48,547 nt of DNA from an uncultured Dorea sp. (GTDB lineage: Bacteria; Bacillota; Clostridia; Lachnospirales; Lachnospiraceae), in contig CAJTRE010000021.1 in assembly GCA_910578495.1 (NCBI GenBank), positions 1-48,547 of the forward strand. Direction: 5' to 3'. How positions within the stretch are numbered: the first letter of the stretch is position 1; every line of letters starts with the position of its first letter. The notes beneath the pieces are model-generated. The model had not been told where the DNA came from. It worked only from the letters and a program-made list of their open reading frames with translations, and did no database searches. This document shows, piece by piece, positions 1-7,984 of the stretch. The position numbers and the translations under genes are program-made.

Positions 1-66
1 TTTAATGTTATGCCCTTACGGGAATGGATTTTCTCTACTATTCTTTTTCAACCTTGCTATCTCCTA

Positions 67-97
67 TTGACTTTACAGTAACTGTATAGTCTATCAT
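67..97 (+). promoter_or_regulatory. MerR-family-type promoter with palindromic operator
   Basis: A -35 TTGACT (67-72) and a -10 TATCAT (92-97) are separated by 19 bp. The overlong spacer holds a near-perfect 23-bp palindrome (69-91, centre 80) with halves GACTTTACAGT and ACTGTATAGTC. A 19-bp spacer filled by a dyad is the hallmark of promoters that MerR-family activators untwist. The promoter points at the acetyltransferase downstream. No MerR gene is seen inside the window; it may lie to the left or elsewhere in the genome. Confidence 0.7.
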
Positions 98-132
98 ACG
101 ACTTATACCATAGAAAGGCAAGGAGAATAATG

Positions 133-753
133 ATGAAAATTGAATTGAGAGAGTATCAGAAACAGGATTATTATGCGTTGGCAGATATTATCAGAAAGAC
201 GTGGAATTATGATAAGTTCAGCAGTCCAAAGACGGCGGGAAAACTGGCAAGAGTATTTTTGAGTAGTTGTTTAACAAACTATACATTTTCAAGAGTAGCT
301 GTTTTGGATGGAAAACCGGTTGGAATTATTTTGGGTAAAGATATTGATCATCATAAGTGTACGCTTAGGCAGAGAATAGGGCAGATTAAGACAATTCTTT
401 CATTATTTATGTCGAGAGAGGGCAGAAAGGTATCGAAGATTTTTGAAACTGTAAATGGAGTAGATAGGCAGTTGGTAAAAGAATGCGGAAAATCATATCC
501 GGCAGAGTTAGCCTTATTTGCAGTTGATTCTGAGTGTAGAGGTAAAGGCATTGGTAAAATGCTGTTTCAATCAGTGCTGGATTATTTTAAACAACAGAAT
601 TTGGATGAATTTTATTTGTTTACAGATACAACCTGTAATTTTGGTTTTTATGAACATCAGGGAATGGTACGTCGGAGAGAAAAGAGACATGTATTTCATA
701 TGGATGGTCAGAATGTGAAGATGGATTTCTTTGTGTATGATTATCAATATTAG
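133..753 (+). CDS. GNAT family N-acetyltransferase
   Basis: A protein of about 206 aa with the GNAT acetyl-CoA binding fold. The acetyl-CoA pyrophosphate loop (motif A) is seen as CRGKGIGKMLF near residue 136, preceded by the LALFAVDSE strand and followed by a YLFTDTTCNFGFYEHQGM stretch typical of the last strands of these enzymes. It should transfer an acetyl group to a small molecule or a protein amine in the cytoplasm; the substrate cannot be read from the sequence. Two ATGs lie in tandem at 130 and 133. The second has the better spacing (7 nt) from the AGGAG at 121-125. It stands alone behind a MerR-type promoter, which suggests induction by a drug, metal or redox signal. Confidence 0.85.
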   Translation: MKIELREYQKQDYYALADIIRKTWNYDKFSSPKTAGKLARVFLSSCLTNYTFSRVAVLDGKPVGIILGKDIDHHKCTLRQRIGQIKTILSLFMSREGRKVSKIFETVNGVDRQLVKECGKSYPAELALFAVDSECRGKGIGKMLFQSVLDYFKQQNLDEFYLFTDTTCNFGFYEHQGMVRRREKRHVFHMDGQNVKMDFFVYDYQY

Positions 754-796
754 AAATAATACGAAAAGTTCACAAACGACACAGTGTTAAAATCAG

Positions 797-825
797 TTGT
801 ACGTGTGCCAAGAATGTGTTAAAAT
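797..825 (+). promoter_or_regulatory. Putative promoter of the dus gene, with 13-bp direct repeat upstream
   Basis: TTGTAC (797-802) and TAAAAT (820-825) are spaced by 17 bp. The -10 lies in a 13-bp sequence, GTGTTAAAATCAG (816-828), that also occurs exactly at 784-796, 32 bp upstream. This may be a duplicated promoter element or an operator half-site pair. Confidence 0.4.
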
Positions 826-871
826 CAGCAAGAACATTAGTTGAGGAAAGAAAATATGTCAGGAGATTTTT

Positions 872-1828
872 ATGCAATACTATCTTGCCCCGTTGGAGGG
901 GATCACGACACAGATTTACAGAACTGCATATCACAAGTATTTCCGCCCGATGGACAAATATTTCATTCCTTTTTTAGTCCCTCATACGAAGAAAGGGTTC
1001 AGCGTAAAGGAGATTCGGGAGTTATCGCCGGAAAATCAAGAGGGACTCTATGTGGTTCCTCAGATCTTGAGCAATAACGGGGAAGATACTTTAGATACGA
1101 TTCGAAAACTTCAGGAATATGGTTACAAGGAAGTGAACTTAAACTTTGGCTGTCCGTCCAAAACAGTAGTGTCCAAATACAGAGGTTCCGGTTTCCTTGC
1201 GAAACCGGAAGAACTGGACAGATACTTAGATACTGTGATGAAAGGCACGAAAATCAGAGTGTCAGTGAAGACCAGAATCGGCAGGGATGAACCGGAAGAA
1301 TTCCATCGTTTGCTATGTATTTATAATCAGTATCCACTGCAAGAACTAATCGTACATCCGAGAACACAGAAGGATTTTTATGGGAAGACGCCGCGGTGGG
1401 AGTATTTCGCTTATGCGGTGAAAGAAAGTAAAAATCCACTTTGTTATAATGGAGATATTTTTACCCCGGAGGATGGGAAACGGTTAGAGGAACAGTTTCC
1501 CAAAATAGAGAAGCTTATGCTTGGAAGAGGGGTGATCGCTAATCCGTTTTTGACAGAACTTATGGAGAAATCGTCAGAAGAGCCGGGAACTGCGCGGCAG
1601 CCACAGGTGATGAATAAGAATTTGCTTCGAGAGTTTCATGATGAAGTTTATGACAATTATCGCAAGATTAGTTCCGGTGATCTGCCTGCGTTATTTAAGA
1701 TGAAGGAACTTTGGACGTATATGTTGAAGATATTTCCGGAGGATAAAAAGCTGGCAAAGAAAATAAAAAAAGCAGAAAGTCCTGCGCATTTTTTGAATGC
1801 TGTAGCGGAACTTTTTGCTTTACTTTAA
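872..1828 (+). CDS. dus: tRNA-dihydrouridine synthase
   Basis: A 318-aa FMN-dependent Dus enzyme that reduces uridine to dihydrouridine in the tRNA D-loop using NADPH. The N-terminal APLEGIT strand is the usual start of the TIM barrel. The catalytic cysteine is C94 in NFGCPS. SVKTRIG (about 131-137, with K133) and VHPRTQ (about 161-166, with H162) provide FMN and tRNA contacts. GRGVIANP forms the phosphate-binding end of the barrel. The ATG at 872 follows AGGAG (860-864). A longer overlapping frame that starts at 841 is not coding. It is a short-chain Dus; which bacterial subfamily (A, B or C) cannot be assigned firmly. Confidence 0.93.
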   Translation: MQYYLAPLEGITTQIYRTAYHKYFRPMDKYFIPFLVPHTKKGFSVKEIRELSPENQEGLYVVPQILSNNGEDTLDTIRKLQEYGYKEVNLNFGCPSKTVVSKYRGSGFLAKPEELDRYLDTVMKGTKIRVSVKTRIGRDEPEEFHRLLCIYNQYPLQELIVHPRTQKDFYGKTPRWEYFAYAVKESKNPLCYNGDIFTPEDGKRLEEQFPKIEKLMLGRGVIANPFLTELMEKSSEEPGTARQPQVMNKNLLREFHDEVYDNYRKISSGDLPALFKMKELWTYMLKIFPEDKKLAKKIKKAESPAHFLNAVAELFALL

Positions 1829-1911
1829 AAAGTGTATGCAATATAATCATACATAAGGCATTAGGATAAAGATGTTGCATGAATAATGAATAATAGAAAG
1901 GACTGTGGCGT

Positions 1912-2403
1912 ATGGAAGATCAGAAAAAACGTGTATATGACGCATTGGATAAATTAAACATTAAGTATGAAGTGGTGGAACATGAACCGGTGCATACTAT
2001 GGAAGACATGGATAGACTTGGGCTTCCGGAAAAGGGGACTCTCTGTAAAAATTTATTTTTGAGAGATTCGAAAGGAAAGAGACATTTCCTTGTGACCTGT
2101 GATGAAAATAAGAGTGTAGATTTGAAAGCATTGGGAAAACAGCTTGGAGGCGGTAATCTTAGTTTTGCTTCTGAGGAACGTCTGGAAAAATATCTGGGAC
2201 TCAAACAGGGCAGCGTCTCCCCGTTTGGATTAATGAACGATTCGGACCATGCAGTAGAATTTTTTATTGATAAAGACTTGAGTAAATGTAAGAGTCTTGG
2301 CATTCATCCGCTTGAAAATACAGCGACGGTATTTTTATCTTTTAAAGATTTAGATAAGTTTTTATGGAATCTTGACGTGGATGTTGTTAAGGTTCGTTTG
2401 TAA
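1912..2403 (+). CDS. Prolyl-tRNA deacylase-like protein (YbaK/PrdX, ProXp family)
   Basis: A 163-aa protein with the YbaK fold, close to free-standing trans-editing proteins of the PrdX/ProXp-ala type, which hydrolyse mischarged Ala-tRNAPro made by prolyl-tRNA synthetase. Seen are YEVVEHEPVHTMEDM near the N-terminus, LCKNLFLRD and the conserved lysine-containing strand, the LGGGNLSFASEERL helix, and the GSVSPFGLMND loop that lines the active site of this family. The length matches the family (about 160-170 aa). Only 12 nt separate it from the CPBP protease gene, so the two are probably co-transcribed. The subtype (Ala or Cys editing) is inference. Confidence 0.82.
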   Translation: MEDQKKRVYDALDKLNIKYEVVEHEPVHTMEDMDRLGLPEKGTLCKNLFLRDSKGKRHFLVTCDENKSVDLKALGKQLGGGNLSFASEERLEKYLGLKQGSVSPFGLMNDSDHAVEFFIDKDLSKCKSLGIHPLENTATVFLSFKDLDKFLWNLDVDVVKVRL

Positions 2404-2415
2404 GAAAGGAAAGCT

Positions 2416-3372
2416 ATGGAACAGCAAAACAGACAGACGCCTTTGAAAGAACATCCGGAAAGTCCGGGGAAATATTTCTGGAGGATTATTAGCCCGCTTG
2501 TTATCCAGTTAGGGATTTCGATGGTAGTGAGTATGGTTGTCGGTGTTATTTTCGGAATCTCTTATTTGATGAATCACTATGGAATTACGGAAGGCATCAT
2601 ACATAATTCTGCGCAAATGAAGATTCTATCGGAGCAGTTTATCAAGGATTCCATAGACGTATCCATAGATATGCAGAAGGAACTTTATCGTTATGGGGCT
2701 TTTACGCAAGGCCTGACCGCGTTTGTAACTATTCCGGTTCTTGCGGTTATGTTTCATAAAGACAGAATCCGGGAGAAGGTGAAAGGATTCGTTCCCAACA
2801 AGAGAGCGGCGCTGTGGAAATATCCGGCAGTTCTTATAATGGGAGGTTCGCTTTGTGTAGGGCTTAACAATCTGATGATTATTGGAAATATTTCTACGAT
2901 AGGCGAGGAATACGTAGAGATTATGGAAGCGTTATATTCTGCCCCGTTTGTAGTACAGATTATTTCTCTTGTGATATTGGTTCCAATCTGTGAAGAGTTG
3001 GTATTCCGGGGATTGATTTTTCAAAGACTTCGTGAGAGTTCGACATTTCGCCGGGCGGCGTTTCATTCAGCATTTGTTTTCGGACTTATGCACATGAATC
3101 TTGTGCAGATGTTGTATGGATTTGCGATGGGCATGGTATTTGCATATGTATATGAGAAATACGGTTCGTTAAAAGCTCCTATACTGGCACATATAGCCGC
3201 TAACTTTGTCTCTGTGACAGGGACAAAGTTTCATTGGTTCCAGTGGATGGAAGAAGTGCCGGTTCGGATGGGAGTTATCACTGTTATAGCAGCAACAGTT
3301 GCGGCAACTATGTATGTATGGATTCAAAGGATAGAAGAAACCCCGGAGGTAATCAAAATAGAAGAGCAATAA
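2416..3372 (+). CDS. CPBP (CaaX/Abi) family intramembrane protease
   Basis: A 318-aa polytopic membrane protein. Membrane segments are evident near residues 24-52, 97-113, 137-155, 177-192, 216-245 and 255-300. The glutamate-protease signature is present: EELVFRGLIFQRLR (E193, E194, R198), FGLMHMN (H226) and HIAAN (H259, N263), which together make the catalytic centre of Rce1-like and bacteriocin-immunity proteases. The N-terminus is hydrophilic and cytoplasmic. It follows the prolyl-tRNA deacylase gene after 12 nt. In Gram-positives such proteins process or protect against peptides; here no bacteriocin gene is adjacent, so the substrate is unknown. Confidence 0.88.
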   Translation: MEQQNRQTPLKEHPESPGKYFWRIISPLVIQLGISMVVSMVVGVIFGISYLMNHYGITEGIIHNSAQMKILSEQFIKDSIDVSIDMQKELYRYGAFTQGLTAFVTIPVLAVMFHKDRIREKVKGFVPNKRAALWKYPAVLIMGGSLCVGLNNLMIIGNISTIGEEYVEIMEALYSAPFVVQIISLVILVPICEELVFRGLIFQRLRESSTFRRAAFHSAFVFGLMHMNLVQMLYGFAMGMVFAYVYEKYGSLKAPILAHIAANFVSVTGTKFHWFQWMEEVPVRMGVITVIAATVAATMYVWIQRIEETPEVIKIEEQ

Positions 3373-3406
3373 TTCAGACAGGTGGTAACAGAAATATTAA
3401 AAGCTG

Positions 3407-3435
3407 TTGCAAAAAAATAATAAATGAAGTATAAT
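3407..3435 (+). promoter_or_regulatory. Promoter of the first NlpC/P60 gene
   Basis: TTGCAA (3407-3412) and a consensus TATAAT (3430-3435) are separated by exactly 17 bp, about 50 nt upstream of the translation start. No operator is obvious. Confidence 0.65.
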
Positions 3436-3487
3436 TGCTCTAGATAAGGACTTACTATGTCAAAAAACATGGAGAAGGATGAAAAAA

Positions 3488-4621
3488 ATGAAAAGATTTG
3501 GAACAAAATTATTAGCAGCGGTTATAACGAGTTCATTGGTTGTAACACCGGTTATGGCGGCACCATCTATTAATGAGATAAAAGAGAATAAGGCGGCGGC
3601 TCAGAATGAGGCGGCAGCTTTGCGTACACAGTTAAAAAATGTCATCAATGAAATAGGTGAGATTGAAGAAGAGCTGATTAAGACAGGCGAGGAGATTATT
3701 AAGACTACCGCCGATTTGAAAAAGGCTGAAAAGGTAGAGAAAAAGCAGTACGAGGATATGAAACTTCGTATTAAATTTATGTATGAGAAGGGTGACGACA
3801 GCATGATAGAAACCCTTATCACATCTGAAAATTTTACGGATCTTATGAATAAGGCGGAGTATGTTCAGAATGTACATACTTACGACAGAGAGAAATTGGA
3901 AGAATATGTCGCTACAAAGGAGAAAGTAGCAAAACTCAAAAAGAGTTTGGAAAAAGAACAGAAAGTTTTGAAGAAAAAGAGCAAGCAGTTCGAAGAGAAA
4001 GAAGACAGTTTGAATGATATGCTTACTTCTAAAGAGGCAGAAGTGGCGAATCTTGACGCTGAACTTCAAGCGGCAGTAGAAGAGGCGGCTCGTGAGGCGG
4101 CAGAACGTGAGCGTAAGAAAAGAGAAGAGGAGGCTCGCAGACAGCAGGAGAGAGAAGCACAGAACAATAATGCTGCCGGTAATAACGCAGGCGGCAATAA
4201 TAGTAATAATAGCAATAACAATAGTAATAATAATAGCAATAATAATGACAGTAGCGATAACAGTGGTTCCAATGGTTCATCCAATGAGAAAGATTATAAT
4301 TCTTATGTGGGTGGTTCCGCGGTATCACGTGCACAGAGTAAGCTTGGCTGTCCGTACGTATACGGAGCTACAGGACCGAATGCGTTTGACTGTTCTGGTC
4401 TGGTAGGATTTGCTTTGACCGGAAGATATACACGTTCTTATACGTCCAGTTCATTCCTTGGTATGCCGAGAGTAAGTAATCCGCAGCCGGGAGATGTATG
4501 TGTAAGACCAGGTCATGTTGGTATTTACATTGGCGGAGGTCAGATGATTCATGCGCCGCACACCGGAGATGTAGTTAAGGTTGCACCGGTACAGTCAGGT
4601 ATGTGGTATGTTCGTCCATAA
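3488..4621 (+). CDS. Secreted coiled-coil NlpC/P60 peptidoglycan hydrolase (PcsB/CwlO-like), paralogue 1
   Basis: An exported murein endopeptidase of about 377 aa, expected to cut peptide cross-bridges during growth or division. In order: a signal peptide ending near PVMAAP; a long coiled coil (about residues 30-225) of the PcsB/CwlO type, including KQYEDMKLRIKFMYE; an Asn/Ser/Gly-rich linker; and an NlpC/P60 domain with catalytic Cys in DCSG (C305, counting from 3479), His in GHVGIYIG (H346) and a third polar His in MIHAP (H358). The start at 3479 lies on top of the ribosome site. The in-frame ATG at 3488, 8 nt after AGAAGGA, is preferred. In related proteins the coiled coil is held inactive and activated by FtsEX; ftsEX is not in this window. 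Confidence 0.9.
   Translation: MKRFGTKLLAAVITSSLVVTPVMAAPSINEIKENKAAAQNEAAALRTQLKNVINEIGEIEEELIKTGEEIIKTTADLKKAEKVEKKQYEDMKLRIKFMYEKGDDSMIETLITSENFTDLMNKAEYVQNVHTYDREKLEEYVATKEKVAKLKKSLEKEQKVLKKKSKQFEEKEDSLNDMLTSKEAEVANLDAELQAAVEEAAREAAERERKKREEEARRQQEREAQNNNAAGNNAGGNNSNNSNNNSNNNSNNNDSSDNSGSNGSSNEKDYNSYVGGSAVSRAQSKLGCPYVYGATGPNAFDCSGLVGFALTGRYTRSYTSSSFLGMPRVSNPQPGDVCVRPGHVGIYIGGGQMIHAPHTGDVVKVAPVQSGMWYVRP
4170..4262 (+). repeat. AAT/AGT trinucleotide-rich tract coding an Asn/Ser linker
   Basis: Within the first NlpC/P60 gene there is a run of AAT, AAC, AGT and AGC codons giving a linker of nearly pure Asn and Ser (about residues 229-262). Because the repeat unit is three bases, slippage would change linker length without breaking the frame. 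Confidence 0.75.
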
Positions 4622-4625
4622 TGTT

Positions 4626-4707
4626 TAGAACTATTCAGCCGGTAAAACACGCTCATTCATGCAAGCATGATTCGCACATTTTGCCAGCTATGGCTGAACT
4701 GTTTCAC
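4626..4707. repeat. Palindromic repeat, GTTCAGCC family, copy 1
   Basis: An imperfect inverted repeat with ends AACTATTCAGCC on the left and GGCTGAACTGTT on the right, and an asymmetric core (CTCATTCATGCaaGCATGATTCG) at the tip. The core matches the element at 44376-44460 in the opposite orientation. It sits between the two NlpC/P60 genes and lacks a clear U-run, so it is a repeat element rather than a standard terminator. Confidence 0.75.
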
Positions 4708-4817
4708 TAATTTAAAGAAAGATATTGAAAATTGTTGGAATATGTTGTATCCTATCCTTAGACATACGTGGGGGCGTATATGAGAGTATAATAATTGATA
4801 AGGATGGGTGATATAAC

Positions 4818-6131
4818 ATGAAAAGACGATTGTTACAGACGCTCATCACTTGTACAGTGATGAGCTCTTTAATTGTGGCGCCTGTTGCAGCGGCTCCGCA
4901 GGACAAGGTGGCGGCATTGGAGGAGCAGAAAAGCCAGGCAGAGGCAGCGGCCTCAAGTGTGAATGAAGAGCTGGTTGCTCTTTTGGTAGACTATGATGCA
5001 CTGAAAGGTGATATAAAGAATCAGGATAAGCGCGTAAAAAAAGCTGAGAAAGATCTTGAGAAGGCGAAAGCAGATGAGAAGAAGCAATATGAAGATATGA
5101 AGCTTCGTATTAAATATATGTACGAGCAGGGAGATGCGACATTTCTTGAAACAATGGTGTCTGCAAAATCTTATTCGGATCTTGTAAATAAGGCAGAATA
5201 TGTTCAGAAAGTTCACGATTATGATCGTGATATGTTAGATAAGTATGTTCAGACGAAAAATGAAGTGAAAGAGCTGAAGACAGATTTGGAGAGCGATCAG
5301 GCAGAGATGGAATTTCTGGCAGAGGAGATGGGACGTCAGAAAGAGAATCTGGAAGGAACATTGACAGAGATGAGAAGTCAGATTTCTGATTTTGATACAC
5401 AGCTTGAAGCTGCCAAAGAAGAGGCGGCGGCACAGTTAGAGAGGATAGCAAGAGAAGCTGCGGAGGCAGAAGCCGCACAAGCAGCAGAAGAGGCTGAGGA
5501 ATCTGCTCAGGAAGAACAGAATCAGACAGATGTTTCGGCAGGGGAAAAGGAAGACAGCCAAGTTTCCCAAGAGCCAAAGGAAGATCAGACAGAATCTAAG
5601 CCGGAAAAAGACGAGGGCAAAGAGGAGAGTAAGCCGGAAAACAAACCGGATAAAGACGATAGTAAAGAGGAGAATAAGCCGGAAAGCAAACCGGATAAAG
5701 ACGATAGTAAAGAGGAGAGTAAGCCGGAATCTAAACCGGACAAAGAAGAGAAACCATCTAAGCCAAGCAATGCCTCACGAGGACAGCAGATTGCGAATAA
5801 GGGACTTCAGTATGTAGGGAATCCATATAAGTATGGTGGTAACAGTTTGACAAATGGTATAGACTGCTCTGGATTCATTCAACAGATACATAGAAAGTTT
5901 GGGATTAGTACGCCGAGAACTTCCAGCGCGCTTCGAAGCGGTGGAAAATCCGTAAGCTATGCGGACAAACTTCCAGGCGATGTGATTTGCTATAGTGGAC
6001 ATGTCGGAATTTATATTGGAAACAACACGATTGTACATGCGTCTAACAGCGCGCCATACCCAAAAGGCGGAATTAAGACGACCAGTCCGGCGAATTACAG
6101 ATCCGTTCTGGCTGTAAGAAGATATTGGTAA
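4818..6131 (+). CDS. Secreted coiled-coil NlpC/P60 peptidoglycan hydrolase (PcsB/CwlO-like), paralogue 2
   Basis: A 437-aa paralogue of the upstream hydrolase with the same plan: signal peptide ending near PVAAAP, coiled coil (about 28-225) sharing KQYEDMKLRIKYMYEQGD with its neighbour, a linker, and an NlpC/P60 domain with C350 (DCSG), H395 (GHVGIYIG) and H407 (IVHAS). The linker is entirely different: acidic and Lys/Pro-rich, built of 15-residue repeats, where the neighbour has Asn/Ser. The domain should hydrolyse D-Glu to diamino acid bonds in peptidoglycan. It probably has its own promoter, since 196 bp with a palindromic repeat separate it from paralogue 1. A strong terminator follows. 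Confidence 0.9.
   Translation: MKRRLLQTLITCTVMSSLIVAPVAAAPQDKVAALEEQKSQAEAAASSVNEELVALLVDYDALKGDIKNQDKRVKKAEKDLEKAKADEKKQYEDMKLRIKYMYEQGDATFLETMVSAKSYSDLVNKAEYVQKVHDYDRDMLDKYVQTKNEVKELKTDLESDQAEMEFLAEEMGRQKENLEGTLTEMRSQISDFDTQLEAAKEEAAAQLERIAREAAEAEAAQAAEEAEESAQEEQNQTDVSAGEKEDSQVSQEPKEDQTESKPEKDEGKEESKPENKPDKDDSKEENKPESKPDKDDSKEESKPESKPDKEEKPSKPSNASRGQQIANKGLQYVGNPYKYGGNSLTNGIDCSGFIQQIHRKFGISTPRTSSALRSGGKSVSYADKLPGDVICYSGHVGIYIGNNTIVHASNSAPYPKGGIKTTSPANYRSVLAVRRYW
5625..5757 (+). repeat. In-frame 45-bp tandem repeats in hydrolase linker
   Basis: Three consecutive units of 15 codons encode ESKPENKPDKDDSKE, ENKPESKPDKDDSKE and a degenerate ESKPESKPDKEEKP. The first two are nearly identical at the DNA level, pointing to recent duplication and likely length variation between strains. 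Confidence 0.8.
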
Positions 6132-6154
6132 TAGATACATAGGAAGTGTATAAT

Positions 6155-6189
6155 AAAACGGAAAGTTCTGGATGGAACTTTCCGTTTTT
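6155..6189 (+). terminator. Rho-independent terminator after the second hydrolase gene
   Basis: An 11-bp perfect stem (ACGGAAAGTTC, 6158-6168, with GAACTTTCCGT, 6175-6185) closes a 6-nt loop and is followed by a run of T. Confidence 0.85.
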
Positions 6190-6201
6190 GCAAATGGCTC
6201 A

Positions 6202-6215
6202 GGCTGAACTGTTAC
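6202..6215. repeat. Half copy of the GTTCAGCC palindromic repeat
   Basis: GGCTGAACTGTTAC is identical to the right end of the element at 44376-44460, but no matching left arm is present. It may be a remnant of a decayed copy. Confidence 0.5.
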
Positions 6216-6244
6216 TATGTATCTGGCAGAATAAAGAAAGTTAC

Positions 6245-6273
6245 TTCAAAAAATATTCGGGACATGCTATAAT
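6245..6273 (+). promoter_or_regulatory. Promoter of the methyltransferase-hslO-nadE cluster
   Basis: TTCAAA (6245-6250), 17 bp, then consensus TATAAT (6268-6273) preceded by TGC, an extended -10. It lies about 30 bp before the methyltransferase start. Confidence 0.6.
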
Positions 6274-6303
6274 AAGCAAGGTCTTAGAAGAAAGGAGTAT
6301 CTC

Positions 6304-7062
6304 ATGGAAGCTTATACGAATTTTGCAGAAGTTTACGATACCTTTATGGATAATGTACCATATGAGGAATGGGCGGACTATCTTCAGGATATATTAAAGG
6401 AATATCAGATAGAAGATGGATTAATAATGGAACTCGGCTGTGGAACCGGGAGTATGACGGAGATTCTGGCTTATAAAGGGTTCGATATGATTGGCGTTGA
6501 TAATTCCGAAGATATGTTGGAACTTGCAATGGAAAAGCGGACGAAGAGCGGATATGATATATTGTATCTTTTGCAGGATATGCGGGAGTTTGAGCTGTAC
6601 GGAACAGTGAGAGCGATTGTCAGTGTGTGTGATTGTATCAATTATGTGACTGAGGAAGAGGATTTAGAGCAGGTATTCCGGCTTGTGAATAACTATCTTG
6701 ATCCAGAAGGGATCTTTGTGTTTGACTTTAATACAGAGTATAAATATGAGCATGTTTTAGGAGAACAGGTGATTGCAGAAGACCGGGAGGATTGTAGTTT
6801 TATCTGGGATAATTATTATGACGAAGAGGAAAAGATCAATGAATATGAATTGACACTTTTTGTCCGGGATGGGAAAACACCGGATTTATATCGGAAATAT
6901 CAGGAGGTTCATTACCAGAGAGCATATGCACTGAGTCAAATTAAGACATACATAGAAAAGGCAGGACTTAAATTCATAAAGGCGTATGACGGTTATACGA
7001 AAAATAAACCAATGTGTAATAGTGAGCGCATTTGCGTGGTCGCACAGGAATGTGGAAAATAA
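6304..7062 (+). CDS. Class I SAM-dependent methyltransferase
   Basis: A 252-aa methyltransferase of the Methyltransf_25 type. The SAM-binding motif I is ELGCGTGS (about 43-50), followed by the acidic strand end in IGVDNSEDML (about 67-76), QDMREFEL and the motif IV region SVCDCINYV. The C-terminal half carries a small beta domain typical of the SAM methyltransferases that often precede Hsp33 in Lachnospiraceae. The substrate cannot be told. The ATG at 6304 follows AAGGAG. It is probably co-transcribed with hslO and nadE, since gaps are only about 22 nt. Confidence 0.85.
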   Translation: MEAYTNFAEVYDTFMDNVPYEEWADYLQDILKEYQIEDGLIMELGCGTGSMTEILAYKGFDMIGVDNSEDMLELAMEKRTKSGYDILYLLQDMREFELYGTVRAIVSVCDCINYVTEEEDLEQVFRLVNNYLDPEGIFVFDFNTEYKYEHVLGEQVIAEDREDCSFIWDNYYDEEEKINEYELTLFVRDGKTPDLYRKYQEVHYQRAYALSQIKTYIEKAGLKFIKAYDGYTKNKPMCNSERICVVAQECGK

Positions 7063-7084
7063 GAGAAAAGAGGATGATAGAGCT

Positions 7085-7963
7085 ATGAAAGATTATATTG
7101 TGAGAGCAACGGCGGCAGGCGGACAGGTTCGTGCATTCGCAGCCGTAACAAAAGAAATGGTGGAAGAGGCAAGAATACGGCATGAGACAAGCCCGGTGGC
7201 GACGGCTGCTCTTGGACGTCTTTTGACTGCCGGAGCGATGATGGGGAGCATGATGAAAAACGATACGGATATGCTGACCATACAGATTCGGGGGGACGGA
7301 CCTATTGGAGGAATTACGGTTACCGCGGACAGCAAAGCCAATGTGAAAGGATATGTGGATCATCCGGAAGTTATGCTGCCACCTAAGAACGGTAAGCTGG
7401 ATGTAGGCGGAGCAGTAGGAATCGGACTAATCCAAGTGATCAAGGATATGGGATTGAAAGAGCCGTATTCTGGGCAGACTATCCTTGTGACCAGTGAGAT
7501 TGCCGAGGATTTGACGTATTATTTTGCCAATTCTGAGCAGGTTCCATCTTCTGTCGGACTTGGTGTTTTGATGGAAAAAGATAATACGGTGAAAACCGCA
7601 GGGGGATTTATTATACAGATGATGCCCTTTGCCGAGGAGGCAACCGCAGATCAAATTGAAGAAAATCTGAAAAAGGTTACATCTGTGACAGCATTATTGG
7701 ACCAGGGATATACACCGGAGCAGTTATTAGAGACGCTGCTTGGCAATCTGGGGCTTGAAATTACGGATACGATTTCTGCGCAGTTTTCTTGTAATTGTTC
7801 CAAGGAAAGAGTGGAGCAGGCAGTTGCAAGTATTGGGAAAAAGGATATTCAGGAAATGATTGAGGACGGAAAGGATATTGAAGTGAAATGTCATTTCTGT
7901 AATAGCGCTTATCAGTACACAGTGGAAGATTTAAAGAGGATTATAAAGAAGAGCAAAAAATAA
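7085..7963 (+). CDS. hslO: Hsp33 redox-regulated molecular chaperone
   Basis: A 292-aa cytoplasmic holdase that unfolds and becomes active when its zinc-bound cysteines are oxidised. The C-terminal zinc site is seen as CNC (C236, C238) and CHFC (C269, C272). The N-terminal domain carries IVRATAAGGQVRA and the family motif GDGPIGGITVTAD (about 70-82). The ATG at 7085 is chosen: longer upstream extension overlaps the methyltransferase and lacks homology. Its neighbour is NAD synthetase after 21 nt. Activity would be set mainly after translation, by oxidants and heat. Confidence 0.96.
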   Translation: MKDYIVRATAAGGQVRAFAAVTKEMVEEARIRHETSPVATAALGRLLTAGAMMGSMMKNDTDMLTIQIRGDGPIGGITVTADSKANVKGYVDHPEVMLPPKNGKLDVGGAVGIGLIQVIKDMGLKEPYSGQTILVTSEIAEDLTYYFANSEQVPSSVGLGVLMEKDNTVKTAGGFIIQMMPFAEEATADQIEENLKKVTSVTALLDQGYTPEQLLETLLGNLGLEITDTISAQFSCNCSKERVEQAVASIGKKDIQEMIEDGKDIEVKCHFCNSAYQYTVEDLKRIIKKSKK

Positions 7964-7984
7964 TCGAAGACGGAGGAAGAGAGC

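Noticed and set aside
1..66. The tail of an upstream gene or a divergent MerR gene at the left edge
   Set aside because: Short open stretches exist in two frames but run into the promoter or stop early; too short to assign.
841..1077. A 78-codon frame upstream of and overlapping dus
   Set aside because: It overlaps the dus start in another frame; dus has clear family motifs and its own AGGAG.
4029..4334. Minus-strand frames rich in Tyr/Leu opposite the first NlpC/P60 gene
   Set aside because: They are the antisense of the Asn/Ser codon repeat and have no coding support.
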